Assembly: GCA_024275315.1 (NCBI GenBank)
Contig: JAJRZK010000001.1
Coordinates: forward strand, 36,001 to 100,000
Direction of reading: 5' to 3'
From: Nitrospirota bacterium
GTDB taxonomy: Bacteria; Nitrospinota_A; UBA7883
Length of the DNA stretch: 64,000 bases
How positions within the stretch are numbered: position 1 is the stretch's first letter; each line of letters opens with the position of its first letter. The position numbers and the translations under genes are program-made. This document shows positions 36,195 to 44,737 of this stretch, in pieces. Under the pieces are notes generated by a model that did not search any database, was not told the origin of the DNA, and was given only the letters and a program-made list of their open reading frames with translations.

Positions 36195-37697
36195 TTAATA
36201 CACAAGCCCGACAACCGATTTCAAATCGCTTTCGTCGAACATGATGCCGCCTCCGAGAAAAAATGTGCGGTAATAATCGTTTAACAGCTCGTCCCCGCCC
36301 AGGTAGAAAAATATATATTTGTGCGCGTACCACATGATCTGGGCCTTGATCTGCGGATTGGGCGAGTCATCGTCGTATCCGCCGAGATTGAAAAATTCTG
36401 CGGACGCGATCAACCTTTCTCCCATCATATGATAATCGATCCCCGCGCCCGCGGATGATTCGTACAGCCCGGCTTTCAACGTAATATCAGAAAACCGTTT
36501 TGCCAGAAGGGCGGTGTAAAGGAGCGAGTTCAGGGTGTTGCGAGTGGAAGACAGATCTTTATACCTGCGTACATCCTCGGATATTTCCAGCAGGTAATAT
36601 TTATCCTCCCGAGGCTCGATCCTGAGCGAAACAAAAGACTTGGTGTCGTCCTGGCTGAACTGTCGTTCGGCGCGAAACCCGAGAGAAAGACGCAAGTCCT
36701 CATATTTGTCGAAAAATTTGCCCGCGTCCTTAAGGGCGCTGTTGAGCTCGTTATAAGTCTCCTCTTCAGTAATGAGCTTTCCGATGGTGCCTTTGCCCTC
36801 CTTGATGCCGCTGGTGATCTTTTCCATGGACTCGCTCATTCTTTTGGCCGAAGCTAAAACCTCGTCAACTTTGTCCGAGGCCGAGCTTATGTTGGCCATG
36901 GTGTTCCGGAGGTTTGCCCGGTTTTCCTTCAGAATGTTCTTAAACTCTTCCGAAAGCTCCCGGATGTTGGCCATGCCAGCGGCCAGGTTTTCCTTGTTTT
37001 GCTCGATTATCTCCCGCAACCCCGCAGCCACCTTGTCCAGGTTTTCAGACATGGCGGGCGCGTTTTTGGCGAATTCCCCGGATATGCTGGAAAAATTGTC
37101 CAGCGTGGTCTTGAGCGCCGCCCTGTTCTCCTGTAGCACGGCCTTGACGTTGGCGGACGCTTTGTCGAGGTTGTCCAGGATGTTTTTCATGGCCGTTTTA
37201 CCCTCCATGGTCCCGAACACGGATCGCATGGTTCCGGTGATCGCTTTTACATCCTCCAGCGCTTCGCCAAGCTTGTTAAGCATATCGCTTATGTCAGACG
37301 GCTCTTGAGTATTTTCCAAAAAGCCGTTGTCCTTTATCAGCGGCTGGTCTGGCGATCCCTGGACTATCTCAATGTATTTTTCCCCAAGTAGCCCGGCGGT
37401 CCTGATAGTGGCGATAGCGTCCTTGCGAATGTCCGCCTGGCGTGTCAGCCGGGCTTTTACAGTGGCGTAGGTGTTTTCAAGGATTATGTCTTCTATGTAC
37501 CCGATTTCCACCCCGGAAAGTTTTACCTTGGATTTGACATCCACCCCGGCGACAGTGTCGAACCGCATGCTGAATGTCATGAATTGTTCAGTCCCGAACA
37601 TCGAGACTCCCGCGGTTTTGAACGACAGATACATGAGCGCGACCCCGGCCAGGATCGTGAACAAACCCACTTTTACTTCAGGCGTAAAAACTTTCAT
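36195..37697 (-). CDS. mlaD: MlaD-like MCE protein with long coiled coil and C-terminal beta domain
   Basis: 500 residues. A membrane anchor (VGLFTILAGVALMYLSF) is followed by one MCE domain at about 38-115 (RFDTVAGVDVKSKVKLSGVE) that forms the hexameric lipid channel. A long alpha-helical segment (about 140-330) follows, where NLDKVAAGLREI-type heptads repeat. The last ~165 residues change character: alternating polar/aromatic strands (LGFRAERQF, YYLLEIS, FFYLGGDELL, YRTFFLGGGIMF) ending in VVGLVY. A terminal aromatic residue after such strands is typical of outer-membrane beta proteins. E. coli MlaD has only 183 residues. This could be a bridge from inner to outer membrane. Confidence 0.85.
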   Translation of the reverse strand: MKVFTPEVKVGLFTILAGVALMYLSFKTAGVSMFGTEQFMTFSMRFDTVAGVDVKSKVKLSGVEIGYIEDIILENTYATVKARLTRQADIRKDAIATIRTAGLLGEKYIEIVQGSPDQPLIKDNGFLENTQEPSDISDMLNKLGEALEDVKAITGTMRSVFGTMEGKTAMKNILDNLDKASANVKAVLQENRAALKTTLDNFSSISGEFAKNAPAMSENLDKVAAGLREIIEQNKENLAAGMANIRELSEEFKNILKENRANLRNTMANISSASDKVDEVLASAKRMSESMEKITSGIKEGKGTIGKLITEEETYNELNSALKDAGKFFDKYEDLRLSLGFRAERQFSQDDTKSFVSLRIEPREDKYYLLEISEDVRRYKDLSSTRNTLNSLLYTALLAKRFSDITLKAGLYESSAGAGIDYHMMGERLIASAEFFNLGGYDDDSPNPQIKAQIMWYAHKYIFFYLGGDELLNDYYRTFFLGGGIMFDESDLKSVVGLVY

Positions 37698-37713
37698 GTT
37701 TCGGCTGGTTCAG

Positions 37714-38490
37714 CTAATCTCTCTTATGAATCGCTTCGGTTTCACGAATAACCTTACCAATGTAACAGAATTTGGAGACTTCAGGAATGGTTGAAGCAAA
37801 AACCTCCTCCGGCGTACCTACAGCCACGAACTGGCCATTCAACAACATTGCCATTCTGTCGGAGATTCTGTTCGCCGATACCATGTCATGGGTGATGGTG
37901 ACAGCCGTAGCGTTGATTTTTTCCTGGAGCGATGCGATAAGCTCGTTTATCTGGTCGCACATGATCGGGTCCAGCCCGGTCGTCGGCTCGTCGTAAAGTA
38001 TTATCTCCGGATCCATGGCGATGGCTCTCGCCAGACCGGCTCTTTTTTTCATGCCGCCGGACAGCTCGTCCGGCTTTAAATGCTCCACATCATACAACCC
38101 AACCATGTTCAGCTTTTCAGTGACTAGCTTTTCCCTGTCCCGCCTCGGAAGGTCGGTGTGTTCCTTCAGCGCGAACCCGACATTTTCGCCTATGGTGAGC
38201 GAGTCGAACAACGCCGCTCCCTGGAACAGCATGCCGAACTTCCGGCGGAGGTCGTTGAGGTCTTTTTCACTCATGACCCCCACTTCTTCGCCATCGACGT
38301 AGACACTACCCCTGTCCGGCGTCAAAAGTCCTATCATATGCTTTATCATCACGGATTTACCGGTGCCCGAGCCTCCTATTATCACCATCGACTCGCCTCT
38401 CCTGATCGATAGGTTGGCCCCGTTCAGCACCTTTTTCTCACCGAACGCCTTATGAACATCGACAACATCTATGATTATGTCTTCTGCCAC
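37714..38490 (-). CDS. mlaF: MlaF-like ABC transporter ATPase
   Basis: 258 residues. Walker A is GGSGTGKS, the ABC signature is LSGGMKKR and Walker B is IILYDEPTTGLDP. The short insertion and KHMIGLLTPDRGSV region match ABC ATPases for phospholipid/MCE importers. Translation starts at GTG 38490, a few bases after the mlaE stop. It powers the MlaE permease. No MlaB (STAS) gene is seen in this cluster. Confidence 0.93.
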   Translation of the reverse strand: MAEDIIIDVVDVHKAFGEKKVLNGANLSIRRGESMVIIGGSGTGKSVMIKHMIGLLTPDRGSVYVDGEEVGVMSEKDLNDLRRKFGMLFQGAALFDSLTIGENVGFALKEHTDLPRRDREKLVTEKLNMVGLYDVEHLKPDELSGGMKKRAGLARAIAMDPEIILYDEPTTGLDPIMCDQINELIASLQEKINATAVTITHDMVSANRISDRMAMLLNGQFVAVGTPEEVFASTIPEVSKFCYIGKVIRETEAIHKRD

Positions 38491-38494
38491 CTTT

Positions 38495-39283
38495 TCAACC
38501 CCGTATAGACGAATCGCCGAACAGCAGCGCAGTAAGGATATAGTCGACGATAAGAATCAGTATCGACGATATGACCACCGAGCGAGTGGTGGCTTTGCCC
38601 ACCCCCTCGGCCCCTCCTTCCGTATAGAACCCCTGGTAACAGCAGACAACCGCTATTATGGAGCCAAACACCATGGACTTGAACAGCCCCGAGTATATAT
38701 CGTTGAGCACGAGAAACTCGAAAGTCTTCTTCATATACACTATCGGGTTGGCCCCAAGTGTGCCTACACCTATGCCCGCCCCGCCCAGTATGCCAACACA
38801 ATCAGCCACGATAGCAAGCAGTGGAAGCATCGACGTGGCCGCTATAAACCGGGGCACGATCAGGTATTTCACGGGGTTGGCCGACAGGGTGTACAGAGCG
38901 TCTATCTGCTCTGTCACTTTCATTGTTCCGAGCTCCGCCGCCATGGCGGACCCGGCCCTGCCCGCGACGATGATTCCTGTTAGCACCGGGCCGAGTTCGC
39001 GGGTCATGGACAGGGCGACGACGGTGCCCACCATGCTTTCCGCGCCGAACCGTTTGAACCCGACATAGCTTTGCAACGCCAGCACGCCCCCGGTCGAAAG
39101 GGCGGTGATGGCGACCACCGGTATGGAGTAATAGCCGATCTCGAGCATCTGCTCGAAAATCGCCCTTATCCGAAAAGGTGGGCGCAACAGCCACCTTACG
39201 ATGTCCCATGAAAATAAAGCGGCCTTGCCGCAACTGCTGGAAACCTGTATGACCCACGACCCCAGCCGGGATACTATAAACAT
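38495..39283 (-). CDS. mlaE: MlaE-like lipid ABC transporter permease
   Basis: 262 residues with the MlaE/YrbE membrane pattern, including the conserved MTRELGPVLTGIIVAGRAGSA-type loop (seen as TRELGPVLTGIIVAGRAGS) and EQIDALYTLSANPVKYLIVPR. It is the inner-membrane permease of the MCE system that moves phospholipid between inner membrane and periplasm. The order mlaE - mlaF - mlaD on one strand is the normal operon order. A GGCGGGGG ribosome-binding stretch precedes the ATG. Confidence 0.93.
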   Translation of the reverse strand: MFIVSRLGSWVIQVSSSCGKAALFSWDIVRWLLRPPFRIRAIFEQMLEIGYYSIPVVAITALSTGGVLALQSYVGFKRFGAESMVGTVVALSMTRELGPVLTGIIVAGRAGSAMAAELGTMKVTEQIDALYTLSANPVKYLIVPRFIAATSMLPLLAIVADCVGILGGAGIGVGTLGANPIVYMKKTFEFLVLNDIYSGLFKSMVFGSIIAVVCCYQGFYTEGGAEGVGKATTRSVVISSILILIVDYILTALLFGDSSIRG

Positions 39284-39341
39284 GACACCCCCGCCGAGCC
39301 CCGGGCCTGGTTAATATGACACGAGAAAAAAGTGTGTCTCA

Positions 39342-40478
39342 TCACAAATCCCCGGCCAGTCTGGTGTCCACTTTACCGGAGCGTATATAAACCCTGCGGC
39401 ATCGTTGTCCAATCATGCACATGACCTCATAGCTTATGGTTCCAAGCTGTCTTGCGATATCTGTCATTTTAATGACCGCTTGGCCCTCTTTTCCTATCAG
39501 GGTGACGACGTCTCCTGGTTTTGTGTCGACATTTGTTACGTTGAAAATAGAGTTGTCCATGCAGATCACGCCTATCTGGCCCATCTTTTTTCCGCCTATG
39601 ATAGCACGCGCCCTGTTTGAAAGGCTCCTGGAATATCCATCCGCGTATCCGACGCTGACAACCGCCACTTTCCGCTTGCCAGGGCTCACCCAGGTCATGC
39701 CGTATGACACGGGCTCTCCTTTTTTCAATTGCCGCACATGCGTCACTCTTGCCCGCCAGCTTAGTATCGGCGCAAGACCCGCGTCGGGCCCTGCAAATTC
39801 CTGAACTCCATATATCCCGATACCGGGCCGAACCAGGTCGTAACGGGAGTCAGGATGGAGAAACACCGCCGCGGTGTTCGCGGCGTGTTTTGGAGGGAGA
39901 GAAAAACCCGCCGAAGCGATTACGTCTAGAATACTGTTAAAACTGTTTATCTGGCTTCTAGCCTGACCCCGTATCCTGTCCGAATCGGCAAGGTGGGTCA
40001 TGACACCTGATATGCGAATTTTTTTCATACCGGCAAGCTTGCGATATGTATCCAGCGCGTCGCCGGGACAAACCCCAAGCCGACCCATTCCGGTATTTAT
40101 CTTCAGATGCACCGGAACGGGTGATTTAACGGCCGCTCGAGAAAGGACGCGGGCGGTGGTGGCGGAGCTGATTACAACTTCAAGGCCAAGCTTTACAACG
40201 TCACCGGCTTGTTCCTTCAGCACTCCGTCAAGGACGATTATCCTGCCCTTTACACCATTTTTTCGAAGCTCTAAGGCCTCATCCACGGTTCCGACGCAAA
40301 GCGCGGCCACGTCGCTTCTTCCGGTTAACTCCTTCGCTATTCGCGTCGCTCCGTGTCCGTACGCGTTGGCTTTTACCACAGGCATGAGCGGCACGCCTGC
40401 AGTGGAGCTTATCAGGTCTACGTTTTTATGAAGCCTGTCCAGGTCTATCTCCGCGTAGGAGAGATGTTTTATTTTCAC
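39342..40478 (-). CDS. alr: Alanine racemase
   Basis: 378 residues. The pyridoxal-phosphate lysine is Lys36 in VVKANAYGHG, and the catalytic tyrosine is in PVSYGMTWVS of the C-terminal beta domain. The RPGIGIYG motif is also present. It makes D-alanine for peptidoglycan from L-alanine. It lies between dnaB and the mla operon on the same strand, with 135 bases separating it from dnaB. An alanine dehydrogenase gene is found at 50.2-51.3 kb. Confidence 0.95.
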   Translation of the reverse strand: MKIKHLSYAEIDLDRLHKNVDLISSTAGVPLMPVVKANAYGHGATRIAKELTGRSDVAALCVGTVDEALELRKNGVKGRIIVLDGVLKEQAGDVVKLGLEVVISSATTARVLSRAAVKSPVPVHLKINTGMGRLGVCPGDALDTYRKLAGMKKIRISGVMTHLADSDRIRGQARSQINSFNSILDVIASAGFSLPPKHAANTAAVFLHPDSRYDLVRPGIGIYGVQEFAGPDAGLAPILSWRARVTHVRQLKKGEPVSYGMTWVSPGKRKVAVVSVGYADGYSRSLSNRARAIIGGKKMGQIGVICMDNSIFNVTNVDTKPGDVVTLIGKEGQAVIKMTDIARQLGTISYEVMCMIGQRCRRVYIRSGKVDTRLAGDL

Positions 40479-40613
40479 CTTTTCAAAATGTCCGCATGCG
40501 CATGAGGTAAATAAAATGTCCGGTCACCATGTCCCAAGGCCGGAACGCACAGCCCAACAAAAACTCCCGGGACCACGAACCATCGAAACAATCAGCGTTT
40601 TTTACGCCATGCG

Positions 40614-42011
40614 CTAATATTCGGAGTCGGAGTATCCCTCCTGCCTCGCAAAATCCTCGAACCTGGTAAAATCCTTGAGGAACGTCAGGGTCAAGGTGCC
40701 CAGTGGGCCATTACGTTGCTTGCCGATGATTATTTCCGCCTTGTTTTCAGCGTCGGGTTTATCGGGATGATAAAACTCCTCCCTGTATACGAACAACACC
40801 ACATCCGCGTCCTGCTCTATCGATCCTGATTCACGCAGGTCGGCCAGTTGGGGCCTGTTGCCGGTTCTGTCCTCGACCTTGCGTGACAGCTGGGATATGG
40901 CTATAACCGGCACGTCGATCTCTTTTGCCAGCTGTTTGAGCGACCTTGTGATAGCCGAAACTTCCTGCACCCTGGATTCGGCTTTGCCACGGGAATCCAT
41001 AAGCTGTAAATAGTCTATGATGATCAGGTCCAGCCTTCCTTTTTCAGCTTGCAACCGCCTCGCCTTGCCCCGCATGTCCAGCACTGTTTGGCCGGGGGTG
41101 TCGTCTATGAAGATGGATCGTTTATAAAGGTTTCCCGCCGCAATGGACAGCTTTGGCCAGTCTGTCTGGGCCAAAAATCCGGTTCTCAGTTTCTGCGAAG
41201 AGACTTTCGCCTCCGAGCAGAGAAGCCTCTGGACAAGCTGGCTTGAAGACATCTCCAGGGAAAACATGCAAACGACACCTTCTTCTTCGATTTTCGTATA
41301 GTTCTGGACAATATTGAGCGCCAGGGCCGTCTTGCCCATGGAGGGGCGTCCTGCTATGATTATCAGGTCGGATTTCTGCAACCCGGCGGTTTTTTCATCC
41401 AGGTCCTTGTACCCTGTGGCGACACCGGTGATAAGCTGTTTTCGGTCGTACAGGTTCTCGATTATCTTCATGGTGGGATTGATAAGATTTTTTATCTCCA
41501 CAAACGTCCCCCGGGCGCGTTGCTGGGATATGTCGAGCACCATGCTCTCGATCTGGTCGACCAGAGTGTCCACGTCGTCCCGTTGCTCGTAGGCTAGTGT
41601 TACCGCTTCGCCGGCGACGGTGATGAGCTTGCGCAACACAGCTTTTTCACGGACAACTTTGCAATGGATTTTAACGTTGGCCGATGTCGGCACCATCTCT
41701 ATCAACTCCGCCAGATAGTCCACACCCCCCACTTCCTCGAGCCTGCCCCTGGTTCTCAGGGATTCTGACAGGGTCATCAAATCCACCGGCTCGTTCCGGT
41801 TGAAAAGGTCCAGAATCGCCTCGTAAATCTTCCGGTGCCCCGGCTTGTAGAAATCAGATGGATCTGGAAGAATTTCTATGGCTTTGGGCGTCGCCTCGTT
41901 GTCCAGAATAATTGCGCCCAGGATGGCCTGTTCCATCTCTACATTGCTGGGAGGAACACGTTGCAACCCGGGGCGGTCGTAGGGTTGTGCCGATGGTGAC
42001 AGTTTGTTCAT
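40614..42011 (-). CDS. dnaB: Replicative DNA helicase DnaB
   Basis: 465 residues. The N-terminal collar domain begins near VPPSNVEMEQAILGAII, and the RecA-like C-terminal domain has Walker A GRPSMGKTAL and the LIIIDYLQLM Walker B. The SIEQDADVVLFVYR segment near the end is also conserved. DnaB is the hexameric 5'-3' helicase at the replication fork. No intein is present. The order dnaB - alr on one strand is common in bacteria. Confidence 0.96.
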   Translation of the reverse strand: MNKLSPSAQPYDRPGLQRVPPSNVEMEQAILGAIILDNEATPKAIEILPDPSDFYKPGHRKIYEAILDLFNRNEPVDLMTLSESLRTRGRLEEVGGVDYLAELIEMVPTSANVKIHCKVVREKAVLRKLITVAGEAVTLAYEQRDDVDTLVDQIESMVLDISQQRARGTFVEIKNLINPTMKIIENLYDRKQLITGVATGYKDLDEKTAGLQKSDLIIIAGRPSMGKTALALNIVQNYTKIEEEGVVCMFSLEMSSSQLVQRLLCSEAKVSSQKLRTGFLAQTDWPKLSIAAGNLYKRSIFIDDTPGQTVLDMRGKARRLQAEKGRLDLIIIDYLQLMDSRGKAESRVQEVSAITRSLKQLAKEIDVPVIAISQLSRKVEDRTGNRPQLADLRESGSIEQDADVVLFVYREEFYHPDKPDAENKAEIIIGKQRNGPLGTLTLTFLKDFTRFEDFARQEGYSDSEY

Positions 42012-42315
42012 GCCTGCTGTTGACTAAAGGGAGCTTCCATTCGCTGGCGGAAAAAAACAGTCCTCAACGTATGTTTCCATACACTTGCGGAAATTTCCTT
42101 CCGCCTCCTCGTGAAAAACCACTTCATTTGTTTTCGTTGCGAAACCAATTTAAAAGGCTCCCTGAAGATTACGGCTGATAAAATCACACCAAATAAAGCC
42201 CCCTGACGCCTGAGCCTGATGTATGGCGGTTTCAGGTAGCAGGGCAGGGTGTGATTATAACCGATGAGAGTTTGATAGGGAAATTAAATGGGAACCGGAA
42301 CAGCCGTCAGCCTGT
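42012..42315. other. Intergenic region upstream of dnaB
   Basis: 304 bases between dnaB and the anchored 151-residue protein, both leftward. A 6-bp inverted repeat (GAACAG/CTGTTC, 42298-42317) overlaps the stop of the latter gene but has no T-run. I see no gene, RNA or clear promoter here. Confidence 0.4.
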
Positions 42316-42771
42316 TCATTTGGACACATTTTCAGTTTTCTCAAGCCAACGGGTTACGGCTTTTGCCCGTTCCTCTTTTGCTCTGTATTCAACACTATTT
42401 TTTTCAATGAAATCCACGGTTTCCTTGCCCTCTTGCCTCATATCGTCAAGAACCCGCTCCTGTGCTTTCATTCTTTGTTTAGCGTCGGAAAAATCAACCT
42501 TGTCCAGGCTTTTTTGCCCGGGTTTTGTTTTTGAAATTTCGACACGATCCCCTTTTTTATTGGACTTTATCCCTTCCACATCCGCCTTGAGATCCGTCTG
42601 GCTATTATCGTGAGACGCTGTTTCCGATAGCTGATCCGCCTTTTTGGGATTGCCCGGGTTTTGCTCCGCCAGTCCCGGTATTATCCCGGGATATTGGAAA
42701 TAGATAACAAAAGCCCCTCCAGCGCAAATCAGCGTTATGAGGAGAATTGCAATAACTATTACAAGTTTCAT
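42316..42771 (-). CDS. Unassigned membrane-anchored protein with charged helical tail
   Basis: 151 residues. An N-terminal membrane helix (LVIVIAILLITLICAGGAFV) leaves the rest on one side, probably periplasmic. The body is Lys/Glu/Asp-rich and predicted helical, with no cysteine after the anchor and no motif I recognise. The gene lies alone between dnaB and a divergent unassigned gene. The hydrophobic start and codon use like the neighbours support a real gene. Confidence 0.6.
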   Translation of the reverse strand: MKLVIVIAILLITLICAGGAFVIYFQYPGIIPGLAEQNPGNPKKADQLSETASHDNSQTDLKADVEGIKSNKKGDRVEISKTKPGQKSLDKVDFSDAKQRMKAQERVLDDMRQEGKETVDFIEKNSVEYRAKEERAKAVTRWLEKTENVSK

Positions 42772-43092
42772 AATTCAACCATTTCTACATTATTTTATGT
42801 CAAATCGGCCATGAATCCTAAGCCAATCTCTTGCGCAAAATGTGACAAATTTGGTCGATCTGGTAACATAAATGACCGATTACAATTCAAACCATGCCGA
42901 ACGAATCGGCTATATTTTGGGAGGCTTTGTATAAACGGTGTAAAAACAGCATGTTAATAATGCGACAGGTTTGTGGGGCTTATGGCATATGTTTTGCTTC
43001 ATTTGTTTATCAGAATGTAAAAGGATCATGTTTCTTGCTCGACGATCCGATAAATAGAGTAAGTAGTGGAACCACGCATGGAGGAGTGGACC
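42772..43092. other. Divergent intergenic region, AT-rich
   Basis: 321 bases between two divergent unassigned genes, noticeably AT-richer than its surroundings. Several TATAAA- or TACAAT-like hexamers occur without matching -35 elements, so promoters are expected but not assignable. I see no RNA gene. Confidence 0.35.
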
Positions 43093-43488
43093 ATGGACAA
43101 TAAAAAGCATGAAAAAGAGTTAAAAGAGTTGTCCCAGATTATTATCGAAGTATTGACCAACAATAAAGATGTGATGGGTCTTCTTGCGGATTTGAAAGAG
43201 CGCAAGATAATCGAATCGACAACGCTTCTTGGTCTCGCCCTCAAGGTCAACGATCTTTTGGAGATTTCCGGGGCTACCTTCACCAAAGAAGAGCTGGAAA
43301 AAGAGAGCAAGCTTCCTGCGCCGGAAAACAAACTGCTTGAGGCGGATGGCTCTGGCACCGGAACGACGAGCAAGAGGGAGCTTATCGATGGCAGGGAACT
43401 GACCCCCAATGAAATAGCTTTCGAGCAGTGGTCCCGGGAGAATTTCGACGAGGATCGGTGGCTCCGCAAATCCGGTCTTATCTGGTAG
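43093..43488 (+). CDS. Unassigned acidic helical protein
   Basis: 131 residues, soluble and strongly charged, with no recognised domain. The first half is helical (ELKELSQIIIEVLTNNKDVM, then LLADLKERKII). The second contains a Pro/Ser/Gly linker and a conserved-looking tail ending EQWSRENFDEDRWLRKSGLI. GGAGGAG at 43080-43086 sits 6 bases before the ATG, so I choose 43093 over a GTG nine codons upstream. It may interact with other proteins; no function is proposed. Confidence 0.65.
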   Translation: MDNKKHEKELKELSQIIIEVLTNNKDVMGLLADLKERKIIESTTLLGLALKVNDLLEISGATFTKEELEKESKLPAPENKLLEADGSGTGTTSKRELIDGRELTPNEIAFEQWSRENFDEDRWLRKSGLIW

Positions 43489-43570
43489 CTTTTTTATCTG
43501 ATTACGGCCATGCCGGCTTCGGGGGAGCCAATTATGGAGTTATTTGAGCGGCCATAAACGTCTGAAACAA

Positions 43571-44566
43571 TTACTCTTGCGCCGAGGCGCTCACTATGGC
43601 CCATTTGTATCCGCCCGGCATTTCTATCATCGCCGCCACATACATACGATAGCCGCCTTCGGGAAGACGGATCACCACAGGGTCGTTTAGCGAGAGGACC
43701 GAAAACTCTGTAAAATCGCTCCATTTCAACCGGTCGCCGCTTTCGATTTCATATGTCCTGTGATCGCTCGAAATAAAGCTGTTAATTATCCCGGCCGGGT
43801 TTATCGGTGGCTTGGCGTCGCCAGGACCCTGGGTCATAGTGAACAGTCGCCGCCGCCCGTCGGGCAAAAGAAGGCTCCTCGGATCGACGTAGGTATTGCC
43901 TCCTCCGCCCGCGTCCTTGTCGCCAAGCACGTCGCCGTTCTGGAATGTGAAGGTCAGTCCGTTGTCGGTGGAGAGAGCCATGCGCACGTTATTCACCCCG
44001 CCCATATCCCCGATGTAAAGCATGACGACATTGTTATCCAGTCCGCTGTAAATGTCGTATACCCCGATAGTTCCGTGATCGCTGTCATGGGGAACATAGC
44101 GGACGCCCTGGTCTGTCGTGAAGCTTACCCCGTCAGTCGAGCTCCTGCTCCTCATTTCCCCCGCCGCGCTGTTATACTCATAAAATCTCCACGTGACCCC
44201 ATCGGGCATGAGGACTTTGCGCGGATCGTTAGCCGCGTCGGCGGTCTGGCTACCCGCGCCAAACACGATCCCGTCGACCGACGAAGCCATCTTGGTTGTT
44301 CCCGGTCCTGCGCCCGCTCTCGATTCGTAAACGAGGTATATTTTTCCATCGGCGCCCACGCCCGCATGCGGGTTCGACGCGTTGTCCACTCGTAGCCCCG
44401 GGTCGGGGGTGAAATCAAGCCCGGCGGCTGATTCGAAAGAACTTCCGACGCCGCATCCGGCTTGCCCGATAGAGCACGCAAGAAAAACCAGCGCCATCGC
44501 CAACAGTGAGAGCATTGAACGGTCACTTGCAGAAACTGAAACTTTGTGTATCATCCCCATAGCCAT
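43571..44566 (-). CDS. Secreted BNR/sialidase-like beta-propeller protein, probable lipoprotein
   Basis: 331 residues from the ATG at 44566. The N-terminus has a signal-like hydrophobic segment (MLSLLAMALVFLACSIGQAG) with two cysteines that could serve as lipidation site. The rest shows repeated propeller-blade patterns of the sialidase/BNR or GH43-like type: DGKIYLVYESRAG, DGVTWRFYEYNS, RMALSTDNGLTFTF, and EGGYRMYVAAM. No catalytic residues can be identified with confidence. It stands alone and convergent with the preceding gene. The frame is open further upstream to 44695, but those residues do not look like an exported start. Confidence 0.65.
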   Translation of the reverse strand: MAMGMIHKVSVSASDRSMLSLLAMALVFLACSIGQAGCGVGSSFESAAGLDFTPDPGLRVDNASNPHAGVGADGKIYLVYESRAGAGPGTTKMASSVDGIVFGAGSQTADAANDPRKVLMPDGVTWRFYEYNSAAGEMRSRSSTDGVSFTTDQGVRYVPHDSDHGTIGVYDIYSGLDNNVVMLYIGDMGGVNNVRMALSTDNGLTFTFQNGDVLGDKDAGGGGNTYVDPRSLLLPDGRRRLFTMTQGPGDAKPPINPAGIINSFISSDHRTYEIESGDRLKWSDFTEFSVLSLNDPVVIRLPEGGYRMYVAAMIEMPGGYKWAIVSASAQE

Positions 44567-44599
44567 CCGTCTGGAACTATACCCGACATTTTCCTGATG

Positions 44600-44628
44600 T
44601 TGACTTGATCCTATCCCTTGGTTAACAT
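44600..44628 (+). promoter_or_regulatory. Sigma-70 type promoter for the HPr-fusion operon
   Basis: TTGACT (44600-44605) and TAACAT (44623-44628) are separated by 17 bases. A direct repeat CCTTGG (44615-44620 and 44630-44635) brackets the -10 with a 15-base period and could be an operator. The leader to the GTG start would be about 100 bases. Confidence 0.45.
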
Positions 44629-44737
44629 AACCTTGGGATGAGACAGGATATAGTGACATAGTATCGCCGCCTTGCAAAGGTACGGAGTGTCTCAACGTGT
44701 CCCGTGTTTTACATTATTCCTTTGCGTTAAGAGTTAA

